A DNA stretch of 10,133 nt from positions 1 through 10,133 of the forward strand of contig JAGPUU010000373.1 of assembly GCA_018067325.1 (NCBI GenBank), in the 5' to 3' direction. The DNA comes from Amphritea sp. (GTDB lineage: Bacteria; Pseudomonadota; Gammaproteobacteria; Pseudomonadales; Balneatricaceae). Shown here piece by piece: positions 1 to 6,441 of this stretch. Made by a program: the position numbers and the translations under genes. Positions within the stretch are counted from its first letter, which is position 1. The number at the start of each line of letters is the position of its first letter. The notes beneath the pieces were generated by a model. It worked only from the letters and a program-made list of their open reading frames with translations, had not been told where the DNA came from and did not search any database.

Positions 1-1058
1 GCTCCTCGTCCAAGGCGCTCTTCAGGGACAAAGGCCAGGCCCCATTGCCGCCGCTTATCCGGCGGCAGTTTACCTACCTCAGTCTGTGCAAAACGGATGG
101 TTTTGCCATCCCGGCAGAGATGTTCTCCGCTCAGGCTGGCTAGTAGCTCTTCCTGCCCATTACCGGCAACACCCGCGATACCAACGATTTCACCCGCATT
201 CACTGTCAGGTTGATATTTCTCAGGTGTACGCCAAAAGGATCGTCGCTAGGTAGGTTCAGCGCGGTGATCGTCAGCAGGGGCGAGCTACCTAGCTTTTTA
301 GGGTAGGTAGTGCTGACGGGTGTGTCATCACCCACCATGAGTTTGGCCATGCTGGTAGTGTCTTCCTCGGCGGGGATGCACTCTCCGGAGACTTTACCCG
401 CCCGTAAGACGGTCGCTTTATGGCAAAGTGCTTTTACTTCGTTTAGTTTATGACTGATAAAGAGGATAGAGCAGCCTTCCTCTGCCAGTTGTCTTAGGGT
501 GACGAAGAGAGTATCTACTTCCTGTGGTGTGAGCACTGAAGTGGGTTCATCAAGAATCAACAGTTTGATGCTTTGTACCAGACAACGGACGATCTCAACC
601 CGCTGACGTTCACCTACAGAGAGCGTATGTATCTCTCTGTCAGGGTTGATCGCCATACCGTATTTCTCTGATACCCTGCGGATTTTTGTTGCCAGCGCCT
701 CCAGTTCTCCAGCATCGTCCCCCAGAGCCAGTGCAATGTTTTCGGTAACGGTCAGCGTTTCAAATAGAGAGAAGTGCTGGAAAACCATACCGATACCCAT
801 TTTACGGGCGTGTGCTGGGTCTTTAACTTCGATTGGCAGTCCATCCCAAAGCAGCTCACCACTATCCGGCTTGACCAAGCCATAGATGACTTTCATCAGA
901 GTGCTTTTCCCCGCGCCATTTTCACCGAGTAGCGCGTGAATTTCTGCTGGCGCGATATCCAAATGAATATCATCGTTAGCCAGGCAGCCTGGGTATTGCT
1001 TGCTGATGCCACGTAGGGTGAGCCGCGGGAGTGATAGGGTCTGCGTCAAATGGGTCAT
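1..1058 (-). CDS. ABC transporter ATP-binding protein, nucleoside/sugar (RbsA/YufO-like) tandem ATPase, partial
   Basis: The C-terminal end is cut off by the window edge; 352 codons are present, starting from an ATG at 1058. It is the cytoplasmic ATPase of an importer with two ABC domains in one chain. Domain 1 is complete: Walker A GENGAGKST (residues 45-53), Q-loop Q94, signature LSVGERQR (146-153), Walker B LLILDE (166-171) and switch H203. Domain 2 begins near residue 263 and has the degenerate P-loop GVAGNGQEE (296-304), a hallmark of the RbsA/XylG/MglA and YufO-type ATPases. The visible end, VPEERLGRG, fits the family shortly before the second signature. Relatives import ribose-type sugars or, with BmpA-type binding proteins, nucleosides. 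Permease and binding-protein genes would be expected beyond the left edge. The upstream RutR-like regulator favours a nucleoside or nucleobase substrate, but that is inference. No strong Shine-Dalgarno site precedes the ATG. Confidence 0.93.
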   Translation of the reverse strand, partial: MTHLTQTLSLPRLTLRGISKQYPGCLANDDIHLDIAPAEIHALLGENGAGKSTLMKVIYGLVKPDSGELLWDGLPIEVKDPAHARKMGIGMVFQHFSLFETLTVTENIALALGDDAGELEALATKIRRVSEKYGMAINPDREIHTLSVGERQRVEIVRCLVQSIKLLILDEPTSVLTPQEVDTLFVTLRQLAEEGCSILFISHKLNEVKALCHKATVLRAGKVSGECIPAEEDTTSMAKLMVGDDTPVSTTYPKKLGSSPLLTITALNLPSDDPFGVHLRNINLTVNAGEIVGIAGVAGNGQEELLASLSGEHLCRDGKTIRFAQTEVGKLPPDKRRQWGLAFVPEERLGRG

Positions 1059-1159
1059 CTCGCTAAAGTAAATAAAGCTAATAGAATCTGCAGCTATAAG
1101 ATAACTATGCTTAAACAGGTTAGTAAAGTCTTATATGTTGTGAATAACTAAGCAAAAAG

Positions 1160-1175
1160 TTGGCCAGTCGGTAAA
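1160..1175. promoter_or_regulatory. Candidate RutR-type operator
   Basis: TTGGCCAGTCGGTAAA matches 11 of the 14 defined positions of the E. coli RutR consensus TTGACCAnnTGGTCAA (consensus recalled from the literature). It lies 102 bases upstream of the ABC transporter ATPase start, in the gap downstream of a gene for a RutR-like TetR protein. I calculate roughly a 1% chance of so good a match in a random 300-base stretch with equal base use, so it is suggestive rather than proven. I could not identify a convincing sigma70 promoter between the site and the gene. Confidence 0.5.
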
Positions 1176-1199
1176 TTTGTTTCGAGACAGAAGGTTTTA

Positions 1200-1247
1200 T
1201 GGTCTGTTCGGGCTGTTAAGAGTCACCCTATAAAAGGTTGGTCTGTT
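1200..1247. repeat. Two direct copies of TGGTCTGTT in the TetR-ABC gap
   Basis: The 9-mer TGGTCTGTT occurs at 1200-1208 and again at 1239-1247, 39 bases apart. Both are on the regulator side of the candidate operator, and each contains TGGTC, the RutR half-site core. They could be auxiliary regulator half-sites or chance. The rest of the 296-base gap (1059-1354) shows no gene, no good terminator after the regulator gene and no other obvious signal. Confidence 0.3.
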
Positions 1248-1354
1248 GTTTCGCTAACGAATAGTTGAAGTAGGATAATTTCGCACCAGTTGTGAGCGTT
1301 GTTGAGCTCGGTGGGCACTATTCAATCGCGCTAGATAATGGATTATTTGTCTGG

Positions 1355-2011
1355 TTAATCTTCCAGGACGATACCGCAGCCCTTCAGAATGATGTGAGTG
1401 AGCGTTGTGATGGCTTGCTCGTAGTCCTCTTCATCCAGTGTTTCCTTACCCAGCGCAGAAGATGCTTGCAGGGCAAAGTCCGCGTAGTGCTGAGTACTGG
1501 ACCAGAGTAAAAATATTAGGTGGCTCGGGATGATATTGGGATCAAGCTTGCCCTGTTGTTGCCATTGTTCGAAGACAGCAGTTCTGGATCGAAACCATGC
1601 CTCATAACCTTCGGTAAAATAACTGCCTAAATTGGGACCGCCGCTGATAACCTCACTGGCAAAGATACGTGACGCTAACGGATGGTCGCGGGAAAACTCG
1701 ATCTTTTTACGTAGATACTGAGCCAGGCTTTGTGCGGCGTCATCGTCTGTGGTCAGGTTGCTAAGTGTGCCATCCCACAGGTCAATAATGTCGCTGAGTA
1801 CTGCGAGATAAAGCCCCAACTTATTTTTGAAATAATAGTGAATGTTGGCTTTAGGTAACTTTGCGCGAGCGGCTATCTCTCGCATGCTAGCTCCTTTAAA
1901 ACCGCAGGCCGCAAATTCCTTTTCAGCCGCCGTCAGAATCAGTTTTTCGTTTTGCTTGCGAATACGCCCGGCAGGTTTTTCGCCTGTGTGGGAGCTGATA
2001 TCTAACGGCAT
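1355..2011 (-). CDS. TetR-family transcriptional regulator, RutR-like
   Basis: This 218-residue TetR/AcrR repressor has an N-terminal helix-turn-helix at about residues 25-65 (SMREIAARAKLPKANIHYYF is the recognition region) and a ligand-binding C-terminal half. The ligand half resembles E. coli RutR as I recall it: EFSRDHPLASRIFASE (105-120) and HLIFLLWSSTQHYADFA (164-180) correspond to RutR segments lining the uracil pocket. It was therefore called RutR-like, responding to a pyrimidine, purine or breakdown product. It lies upstream of and on the same strand as the ABC ATPase, with a RutR-type operator candidate between. There is no rut operon in the window, so the ligand may differ from uracil. 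Its own promoter has a consensus TATAAT 33 bases before the start. The family call is firm and the ligand is inference. Confidence 0.92.
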   Translation of the reverse strand: MPLDISSHTGEKPAGRIRKQNEKLILTAAEKEFAACGFKGASMREIAARAKLPKANIHYYFKNKLGLYLAVLSDIIDLWDGTLSNLTTDDDAAQSLAQYLRKKIEFSRDHPLASRIFASEVISGGPNLGSYFTEGYEAWFRSRTAVFEQWQQQGKLDPNIIPSHLIFLLWSSTQHYADFALQASSALGKETLDEEDYEQAITTLTHIILKGCGIVLED

Positions 2012-2043
2012 GAATAGATCTCGTGTCTCATTATTTAGCGTGA

Positions 2044-2071
2044 ATTATAGCGTAAAAAAAGCCACCGTCAG
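2044..2071 (-). promoter_or_regulatory. Sigma70-type promoter of the TetR gene
   Basis: Reading the minus strand, CTGACG (2071-2066, 4 of 6 matches to the -35 consensus), a 16-base spacer and a perfect TATAAT (2049-2044) precede the regulator ATG at 2011. The transcript would have a short leader of about 25 to 30 bases. The -35 box lies inside the hairpin at 2054-2084. Confidence 0.6.
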
Positions 2072-2084
2072 GCGGGGTTTTTTT
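2054..2084. terminator. Terminator-like hairpin with A-run and T-run inside a divergent gap
   Basis: Seven A, a GC-rich imperfect hairpin with arms CCACC and GGCGG around loop GTCA, and seven T. On the minus strand the stem is continuous if one G-U pair is allowed (CCGCC/GGTGG). On the plus strand it carries one A-C mismatch, but the T-run follows directly. It has the look of a bidirectional intrinsic terminator. However, both neighbouring genes point away from it and it overlaps the regulator's promoter, so its role is unclear. Confidence 0.5.
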
Positions 2085-2217
2085 GAATTCTGTATGTTTT
2101 ATACGAGGCGGTTGTTATATCCCGGTAATCTTTTAGTCTTCCATGCGCTTTTTAGTTTCGCTATGGGCTTGATATGGTATCGTTGATTTAGCAGCGTACA
2201 GTTGGAGTTTTAAGTTA

Positions 2218-3150
2218 ATGACACAGGATTTTTTGACCACCCCGGCAAAGATATTGATCACCGGTGTTGATGGTCAGATAGGCTATTTTTTAAACCAGGT
2301 GACCCGGAGTGACCCATTTTTTTCTGTGGTGGCTTTCACCGATGCGGAACTTGATATCAGTAGCCGGGAACAGGTCCAGAAACAGCTGGATCAACATCTA
2401 CCCGATTATGTTATCAATACTACTGGGTTTAACGCAGTCGATCGGGTTGAAGTTGAATCAGAACGTTGTCTTGCATTGAATAGAGATGCGGTTGAAAACC
2501 TAGCGATGGCGTGTGGCGATCTGGCTATTCCGCTACTTCATCTCTCTTCTGATTATGTGTTTGATGGACATTATGAAAGTGGTTATACCGAGGCGGATCA
2601 AGCCAGTCCGTTGGGCTTATATGGTGAAAGTAAGTGGCAGGGGGAGGAGTTATTGCGCGCGGCTCTTCCGCAGCATGTAATTCTCAGAGTCAGCTGGGTA
2701 TTCAGTACAATTGGCGACAACTTTATGCGTCGGGCTCTGATACAGGCCAGGGAGCAGGAAGAAATTTTTGCTGCTGATGATCGTCGTGGCTGCCCTACCT
2801 CTGCCGGTGATATTGCCCGGGTGGTTGTGGCTATTCTTAAGCAGATTCACAATGGTGCGGATAACTGGGGAACCTATCACTACTGTTGTGCAGAGATTAC
2901 GACACGTTACGGTTTTACCGAAGCGGTTCTGGCTGCTGCCGGTCAGTATGAAAAACTTAAAGCAGAAAAATTGGTACCGATCAGCTCTTCTCAGCTGGGC
3001 AGTGATGCCGAACGTCCCGCTTCTTCGGTGCTGGTCTGTAATAAATTATTGAATGATTTTGGTATACGTCAATTACCTTGGCGAAGTCAGCTCGTCGGGA
3101 TGATACGTGATCACTATCAGAACGAAGAGCTGAGTGACGCCCGGGCTTAA
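2218..3150 (+). CDS. RmlD-like sugar-nucleotide reductase (extended SDR, dTDP-4-dehydrorhamnose reductase family)
   Basis: This 310-residue NAD(P)-dependent short-chain dehydrogenase has the RmlD_sub_bind architecture. The N-terminal Rossmann motif is GVDGQIG (16-22). The catalytic region has HLSSDYVFDG (108-117) and Tyr-x-x-x-Lys as YGESK (135-139). Substrate-side motifs RVSWVFS..GDNF, CPTSAGDIA and the C-terminal DAERPASSVL match RmlD counterparts (R-P-x-x-S). RmlD reduces dTDP-4-dehydro-L-rhamnose to dTDP-L-rhamnose in the cytoplasm. No rmlA, rmlB or rmlC is beside it and it appears to be a single-gene unit, so the true substrate could be another nucleotide-sugar. A GGAG Shine-Dalgarno site at 2204-2207 supports the ATG at 2218. 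It converges with the SirB2 gene, with 2 bases between the stop codons and no terminator there. Confidence 0.85.
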   Translation: MTQDFLTTPAKILITGVDGQIGYFLNQVTRSDPFFSVVAFTDAELDISSREQVQKQLDQHLPDYVINTTGFNAVDRVEVESERCLALNRDAVENLAMACGDLAIPLLHLSSDYVFDGHYESGYTEADQASPLGLYGESKWQGEELLRAALPQHVILRVSWVFSTIGDNFMRRALIQAREQEEIFAADDRRGCPTSAGDIARVVVAILKQIHNGADNWGTYHYCCAEITTRYGFTEAVLAAAGQYEKLKAEKLVPISSSQLGSDAERPASSVLVCNKLLNDFGIRQLPWRSQLVGMIRDHYQNEELSDARA

Positions 3151-3152
3151 TA

Positions 3153-3533
3153 TCAGAGTAACCAGGGTAAGGGGTTATGACTTAGCGCGACCCAGACAAT
3201 ATATCCAACACAGAGCAATGCCATGATCAGGGCCAGCGTACGAATGGCTTTGCTTTTCCCTCTTTTCAGAGCGATGGTTCCTAGAACAATGTAAGCAATT
3301 AACGCTATCAGTTTTGCGGTTAGCCAGCCCTCGCTAAAAGGATACTGGTTAATGGTGAAGGTAAGTGCGATGGCACTGGCTAGAAGTAGTGTGTCGATGA
3401 TATGTGGTGCAATCCTGACCCAGCGCTGCTGTAACCTCTCAGGTGTGGTGAGCATCCAGAATCCCCGCATCGCAAAAAACAGAATGCTTAAAACGGCAAA
3501 AGTGATATGTGTATGTTTTAGTGCTAAATACAT
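3153..3533 (-). CDS. SirB2 family integral membrane protein
   Basis: A 126-residue protein, nearly all hydrophobic, with four predicted membrane helices at about 8-28, 43-62, 71-89 and 98-117. Two features fit the SirB2 family: the KHTH start (6-9) and the PHIIDTLLLASAI segment (43-55), which carries the family's Pro-His...Asp-Thr motif at the start of helix 2. SirB2 was named as an up-regulator of invasion genes in Salmonella, but its biochemical function is unknown and it is common in non-pathogens. In enterobacteria it sits near prfA, hemK and kdsA; here it stands alone, divergent from moaA across 91 bases. No clear Shine-Dalgarno site precedes the ATG. Length is normal for the family. Confidence 0.85.
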   Translation of the reverse strand: MYLALKHTHITFAVLSILFFAMRGFWMLTTPERLQQRWVRIAPHIIDTLLLASAIALTFTINQYPFSEGWLTAKLIALIAYIVLGTIALKRGKSKAIRTLALIMALLCVGYIVWVALSHNPLPWLL

Positions 3534-3548
3534 GCGTGGTGAGCTCGC

Positions 3549-3577
3549 TTAAAATTGAGTTAATAACTGATTAAAAT
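3549..3577 (+). promoter_or_regulatory. Candidate moaA promoter with palindromic spacer
   Basis: TTAAAA (3549-3554), a 17-base spacer and TAAAAT (3572-3577) match the sigma70 boxes at 4 and 5 of 6 positions. The spacer contains the perfect 11-base palindrome AGTTAATAACT (3558-3568), and TTAAAAT is repeated at both ends 22 bases apart. A factor bound at the palindrome would cover the promoter. Which regulator, if any, cannot be told. The site also lies in the leader of the divergent SirB2 gene. Confidence 0.4.
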
Positions 3578-3624
3578 AGTCGGGTATATTTTTGCCTATT
3601 AGATCGTGAGATACTAGTCCTGAT

Positions 3625-4638
3625 ATGACAACAAAACAGAATAACAGCATAGAAAATCAACTAGTCGACCGGTTTGGTCGCCGGGTCGAGTATGTGCGCC
3701 TGTCCGTTACTGATCGTTGTGATTTTCGCTGCGTTTATTGTATGGCTGAAGAGATGCAGTTTTTGCCGCGCAGTGAAGTGTTGTCGCTGGAAGAGATATA
3801 TAGCGTTGCCCGGGCTTTTGTCGAATTAGGTGTGAATAAGATTCGCCTTACCGGTGGTGAACCGTTAGTAAGAAAGGGAATCTTAACGCTGGTGGAGCAG
3901 CTAGGGCAGTTGCCGGTTGAATTACTGATTACTACGAATGGCTCGCAACTCCCCGGCATGGCCTCCGAGCTTAAGCGGTTAGGTGTTGATCGGTTAAATA
4001 TTAGTCTCGATAGTCTGCAGGAAGACAAGTTTAAACGCCTGACACGGACGGGACGGCTGTCGCAAGTGTTAGAAGGTATTGATGCTGCGATTGAAGCGGG
4101 CTTCGGACGAATCAAGTTGAACGCTGTTGTACTAAAAGGCCGTAATGACGATGAGGTTCTTGATCTGATCGCCTTTGCCCGCAATAAAGGCTTAGATATT
4201 ACTTTTATTGAGGAGATGCCATTAGGTGCCATCACCGAGCATGACCGGGCAGAGATGTATTGTTCCAGTGATGAACTGTTCGAAAAGATTAGCCCGGTTT
4301 ATCCCTTGATGGAATCCATAGATAAAACCGGAGGTCCCTCCCGTTACTATCGGATGGCTGACAGCCATAGTAAAGTCGGCTTTATTTCGCCCCACAGTCA
4401 TAACTTTTGTAGTGAGTGTAATCGGGTAAGAATGACCGTCGAAGGGCGCTTGCTACTTTGTTTGGGTAATGAGCATTCGATGGATCTGCGGCAGGTGTTA
4501 CGTGATCATCCGGGCGAGACTGAAGTGTTGAAACAGCACCTTATTCGGGCGATGGACCTGAAACCCGAAGAGCATCATTTCGATCTTAATGATGAAACGC
4601 CTCAGGTTGTTAGGTTTATGAATATGACCGGTGGTTGA
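3625..4638 (+). CDS. moaA: GTP 3',8-cyclase MoaA (molybdenum cofactor biosynthesis)
   Basis: A 337-residue radical SAM enzyme that, with MoaC, turns GTP into cyclic pyranopterin monophosphate, the first molybdopterin intermediate. The N-terminal 4Fe-4S motif is C32-x3-C36-x2-C39 ([10 protein letters not shown]), followed by the SAM-binding TGGEP (76-80) and TTNGSQL (103-109). The C-terminal cluster that binds GTP uses C262, C265 and C279 ([10 protein letters not shown]...LLLCL). The chain ends in the Gly-Gly tail (336-337) required in characterised MoaA proteins. Length is typical and all key residues are present. No good Shine-Dalgarno site is seen before the ATG, but the residues upstream of the conserved core fit this start. 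moaC lies about 1.3 kb downstream, separated by an acyltransferase gene. No Moco riboswitch fits in the 91-base upstream gap. Confidence 0.97.
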   Translation: MTTKQNNSIENQLVDRFGRRVEYVRLSVTDRCDFRCVYCMAEEMQFLPRSEVLSLEEIYSVARAFVELGVNKIRLTGGEPLVRKGILTLVEQLGQLPVELLITTNGSQLPGMASELKRLGVDRLNISLDSLQEDKFKRLTRTGRLSQVLEGIDAAIEAGFGRIKLNAVVLKGRNDDEVLDLIAFARNKGLDITFIEEMPLGAITEHDRAEMYCSSDELFEKISPVYPLMESIDKTGGPSRYYRMADSHSKVGFISPHSHNFCSECNRVRMTVEGRLLLCLGNEHSMDLRQVLRDHPGETEVLKQHLIRAMDLKPEEHHFDLNDETPQVVRFMNMTGG

Positions 4639-4640
4639 TA

Positions 4641-4686
4641 TTGGGGGCATTGCGAATAAGCTTTTTGTGCTTTCGTATGCCCCTGG
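4641..4686 (+). other. Long bulged stem-loop just after moaA
   Basis: It begins 3 bases after the moaA stop codon. Paired blocks from outside in are GGGGCAT/ATGCCCC (4644-4650 with 4677-4683, extendable by G-U pairs), then GCGAA/TTCGT and AGC/GCT, with small bulges and a loop of TTTTTGT. There is no T-run afterwards, so it is not a classical intrinsic terminator. It could protect the moaA mRNA 3' end, be a REP-like palindrome, or act in Rho-dependent termination. Confidence 0.55.
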
Positions 4687-4716
4687 TATTGATCGTTCTC
4701 TTGCTTACATACTCTA

Positions 4717-4770
4717 GATTAGACCTGTTCGTATCCTCCCAAGCCTGTTAAATCCAAAGAACAGGTAATC
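4717..4770. repeat. Interrupted inverted repeat upstream of the acyltransferase promoter
   Basis: ACCTGTTC (4723-4730) pairs perfectly with GAACAGGT (4759-4766). Allowing an AG bulge, the outer GATT/AATC extends the stem to 12 pairs around a 28-base loop. A third CCTGTT lies in the loop at 4744-4749. The right arm ends 4 bases before the proposed -35 box at 4775, so the arms could be a paired operator. They could also form an RNA hairpin in moaA read-through transcripts. No known family is recognised. Confidence 0.45.
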
Positions 4771-4774
4771 TACG

Positions 4775-4803
4775 CTGAAATTATTCCCATCTCCCTGTAA
4801 AAT
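4775..4803 (+). promoter_or_regulatory. Sigma70-type promoter for the acyltransferase-moaC-plsC operon
   Basis: CTGAAA (4775-4780), a 17-base spacer and TAAAAT (4798-4803) match the consensus at 4 and 5 of 6 positions. Transcription would start about 30 bases before the ATG at 4841. It would let the three overlapping genes be expressed separately from moaA. Confidence 0.5.
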
Positions 4804-4824
4804 ACCCGGCTTAAATATTCGCAG

Positions 4825-4838
4825 TGCCTCAGGAGGCA
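4825..4838 (+). promoter_or_regulatory. Shine-Dalgarno site buried in a small palindrome
   Basis: The perfect ribosome binding sequence AGGAGG (4831-4836) lies 4 bases before the ATG at 4841. It is part of TGCCTCAGGAGGCA, which can fold as TGCCT/AGGCA around the loop CAGG. In the transcript the site would be partly hidden, so translation of the first operon gene may be damped or regulated. Confidence 0.5.
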
Positions 4839-4840
4839 GA

Positions 4841-5965
4841 ATGGCAGCCAGTCCGTCAAACGATCCATTTCAGAACATCCGTCCCTATCATGATAATGAA
4901 GTAAGCGATGTGCTGAATCGGCTGATCCATGATGATGAGTTTATTACTGCAATTACCCAATATCAGTTTCCCCGTATGGCAGGTGCTTTTGGCTGGTTAT
5001 TGAAACCTGCAGTGCGGATCTTTCTGGCACAGAAGGCGGATGATATTGAGAGTGTTCTGGATTTTCAGAATTTTGTTGGTCGTTATATGACCAAGATGGT
5101 TGCCCGTACAACGACTCGATTGAGCTGTACCGGATTTGAAAATCTTGAGGAGGGTGAAGCTTATCTGTTTGTCTCGAATCATCGGGATATCGCCATGGAC
5201 CCGGCATTTATAAACTGGGTTTTGTTTCAGAATGGTTTCGATACACTGCGGATCGCTATTGGCGATAACCTGTTGCGTAAGTCTTATGTGTCCGACCTGA
5301 TGCGGTTAAATAAAAGCTTTATTGTCAATCGTTCAGCGAAGGGGCGTGAAGTCCTAACTGCTCTGGGTCAGCTTTCCTCCTACATTGATCACTCATTGGT
5401 ACATGACGAAGCAAGTGTCTGGATAGCTCAGCGGGAGGGGCGTGCGAAAGATGGTAATGATTTTACCGACCCGGCTATTTTGAAAATGTTTTATATGTCG
5501 CACCGTAAGCAGCGCAGTTTCACGGAATTCCTGGATCGGGTCAAAATAGTCCCTGTCTCAATTTCCTATGAGTATGACCCTTGCGACCGGGCAAAAGCTG
5601 AAGAGCTGGACGCCAAGCAGCAGGGTGGTGAATATCAGAAATCTCAGTTTGAAGATATTGAAAGTATTGTGGCAGGTATTACTGGTAACAAAGGGCATGT
5701 TCATGTGTCTTTTGGTAATGTAATTACCGGTATTGATAATCCGGATGAGCTGGCTGCAGAGATCGATCGGCAGATTATTGAAAGCTACTATATTCACCCC
5801 TCTAACCTGCTGGCGGCAGGGGATGAGAGCGATCAGATTGATGGCGCGTCACGGACTCTGTTTTCCGCGCGTACCGATGGAATGAGTCCGTCTGCAGCTG
5901 AAATACTGAAGCAGATGTATGCCAACCCGGTAAACAATAAAAAGAAGCAGGAGGAGACTGTATGA
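4841..5965 (+). CDS. Glycerolipid acyltransferase-domain protein (PlsC/PlsB superfamily, HX5D type)
   Basis: A 374-residue cytoplasmic or membrane-associated protein with a central glycerol-phosphate acyltransferase fold (about 90-250). The catalytic block is [12 protein letters not shown] (110-121), with H114 and D120 five residues apart rather than the four of classical HX4D. Later blocks follow the superfamily order: IAIGDNLL (138-145), SFIVNRS (159-165), [14 protein letters not shown] (194-207), replacing the usual EGTR, and [14 protein letters not shown] (236-249). There is no signal peptide and no clear membrane helix, although 45-62 is mildly hydrophobic. It is longer than typical PlsC (about 240-270 residues), with distinct N- and C-terminal extensions. 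It probably transfers an acyl group to lysophosphatidate or a related lipid, but the acceptor is not shown. The start is fixed by AGGAGG at 4831. Its stop overlaps the moaC start (ATGA). Confidence 0.82.
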   Translation: MAASPSNDPFQNIRPYHDNEVSDVLNRLIHDDEFITAITQYQFPRMAGAFGWLLKPAVRIFLAQKADDIESVLDFQNFVGRYMTKMVARTTTRLSCTGFENLEEGEAYLFVSNHRDIAMDPAFINWVLFQNGFDTLRIAIGDNLLRKSYVSDLMRLNKSFIVNRSAKGREVLTALGQLSSYIDHSLVHDEASVWIAQREGRAKDGNDFTDPAILKMFYMSHRKQRSFTEFLDRVKIVPVSISYEYDPCDRAKAEELDAKQQGGEYQKSQFEDIESIVAGITGNKGHVHVSFGNVITGIDNPDELAAEIDRQIIESYYIHPSNLLAAGDESDQIDGASRTLFSARTDGMSPSAAEILKQMYANPVNNKKKQEETV

Positions 5966-6441
5966 GTCGTCTGACCCACTTAGATGAAAATGGTCACGCC
6001 AATATGGTGGATGTTTCAGAAAAGGCAGTGACCAGCAGGGAGGCAACGGCTCAGGCGGTTGTGACGATGACACCTGAGACCTTGAATATGATCACTGCGG
6101 GTGATCATAAAAAAGGGGATGTATTAGCCGTGGCTCGCATAGCGGGGATACAGGCCGCTAAACGCTGTTCAGATCTAATTCCTCTGTGTCATCCGTTGAT
6201 GTTGAGTAAAGTTTCTGTTGAACTGTTACCGCAGCCGGAATCTGATTCGGTTATGATTCTGGCCACTTGTAAGTTAGCGGGTCAGACCGGCGTTGAGATG
6301 GAAGCCCTCACTGCTGCTTCTGTTGCTGCGTTAACTATCTATGACATGTGCAAAGCGGTTGATAAGGGCATGGTTATCTCAGAGATTAAGGTGTTGGAAA
6401 AGAAGGGCGGGAAGAGTGGTCACTGGAAGGTGAGTCCTTGA
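5962..6441 (+). CDS. moaC: Cyclic pyranopterin monophosphate synthase MoaC
   Basis: A 159-residue enzyme that converts 3',8-cyclo-GTP, made by MoaA, into cyclic pyranopterin monophosphate in the cytoplasm; the family is hexameric. Active-site residues fall at the same numbers as in E. coli MoaC: R26, K51 ([15 protein letters not shown]), H77 (LIPLCHP), E112 and E114 ([15 protein letters not shown]), D128 and K131 (YDMCKAVDK), and K147. Length is standard, so the gene is intact. A strong Shine-Dalgarno site AGGAGG (5949-5954) lies 7 bases before the ATG, inside the end of the preceding acyltransferase gene. It overlaps that gene by ATGA and the following plsC-like gene by TTGA, so translation is probably coupled on both sides. 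moaB, moaD and moaE are not in the window. Confidence 0.97.
   Translation: MSRLTHLDENGHANMVDVSEKAVTSREATAQAVVTMTPETLNMITAGDHKKGDVLAVARIAGIQAAKRCSDLIPLCHPLMLSKVSVELLPQPESDSVMILATCKLAGQTGVEMEALTAASVAALTIYDMCKAVDKGMVISEIKVLEKKGGKSGHWKVSP

Noticed and set aside
97..885. Two plus-strand open frames in the left 900 bases
   Set aside because: The minus-strand ABC ATPase reads through this whole region with all its motifs, so these are antisense shadows.
1292..1510. Plus-strand 72-codon frame at the 3' end of the regulator gene
   Set aside because: It overlaps the TetR gene, has Ser-rich, low-motif content, and no ribosome binding site was seen.
2092..2200. A defined promoter for the RmlD-like gene
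   Set aside because: Several TTTAGT- or TATGGT-like words exist, but no -35/-10 pair with acceptable spacing stands out.
2650..2880. Minus-strand open frame inside the RmlD-like gene
   Set aside because: A shadow frame opposite a well-supported gene, with no recognisable motif. The same holds for other frames overlapping moaA, fabB, fabA and tpm.
3534..3624. Moco riboswitch or FNR box upstream of moaA
   Set aside because: The gap is only 91 bases, is AT-rich and lacks the multi-stem structure; TTGAG near 3555 has no properly spaced ATCAA partner.
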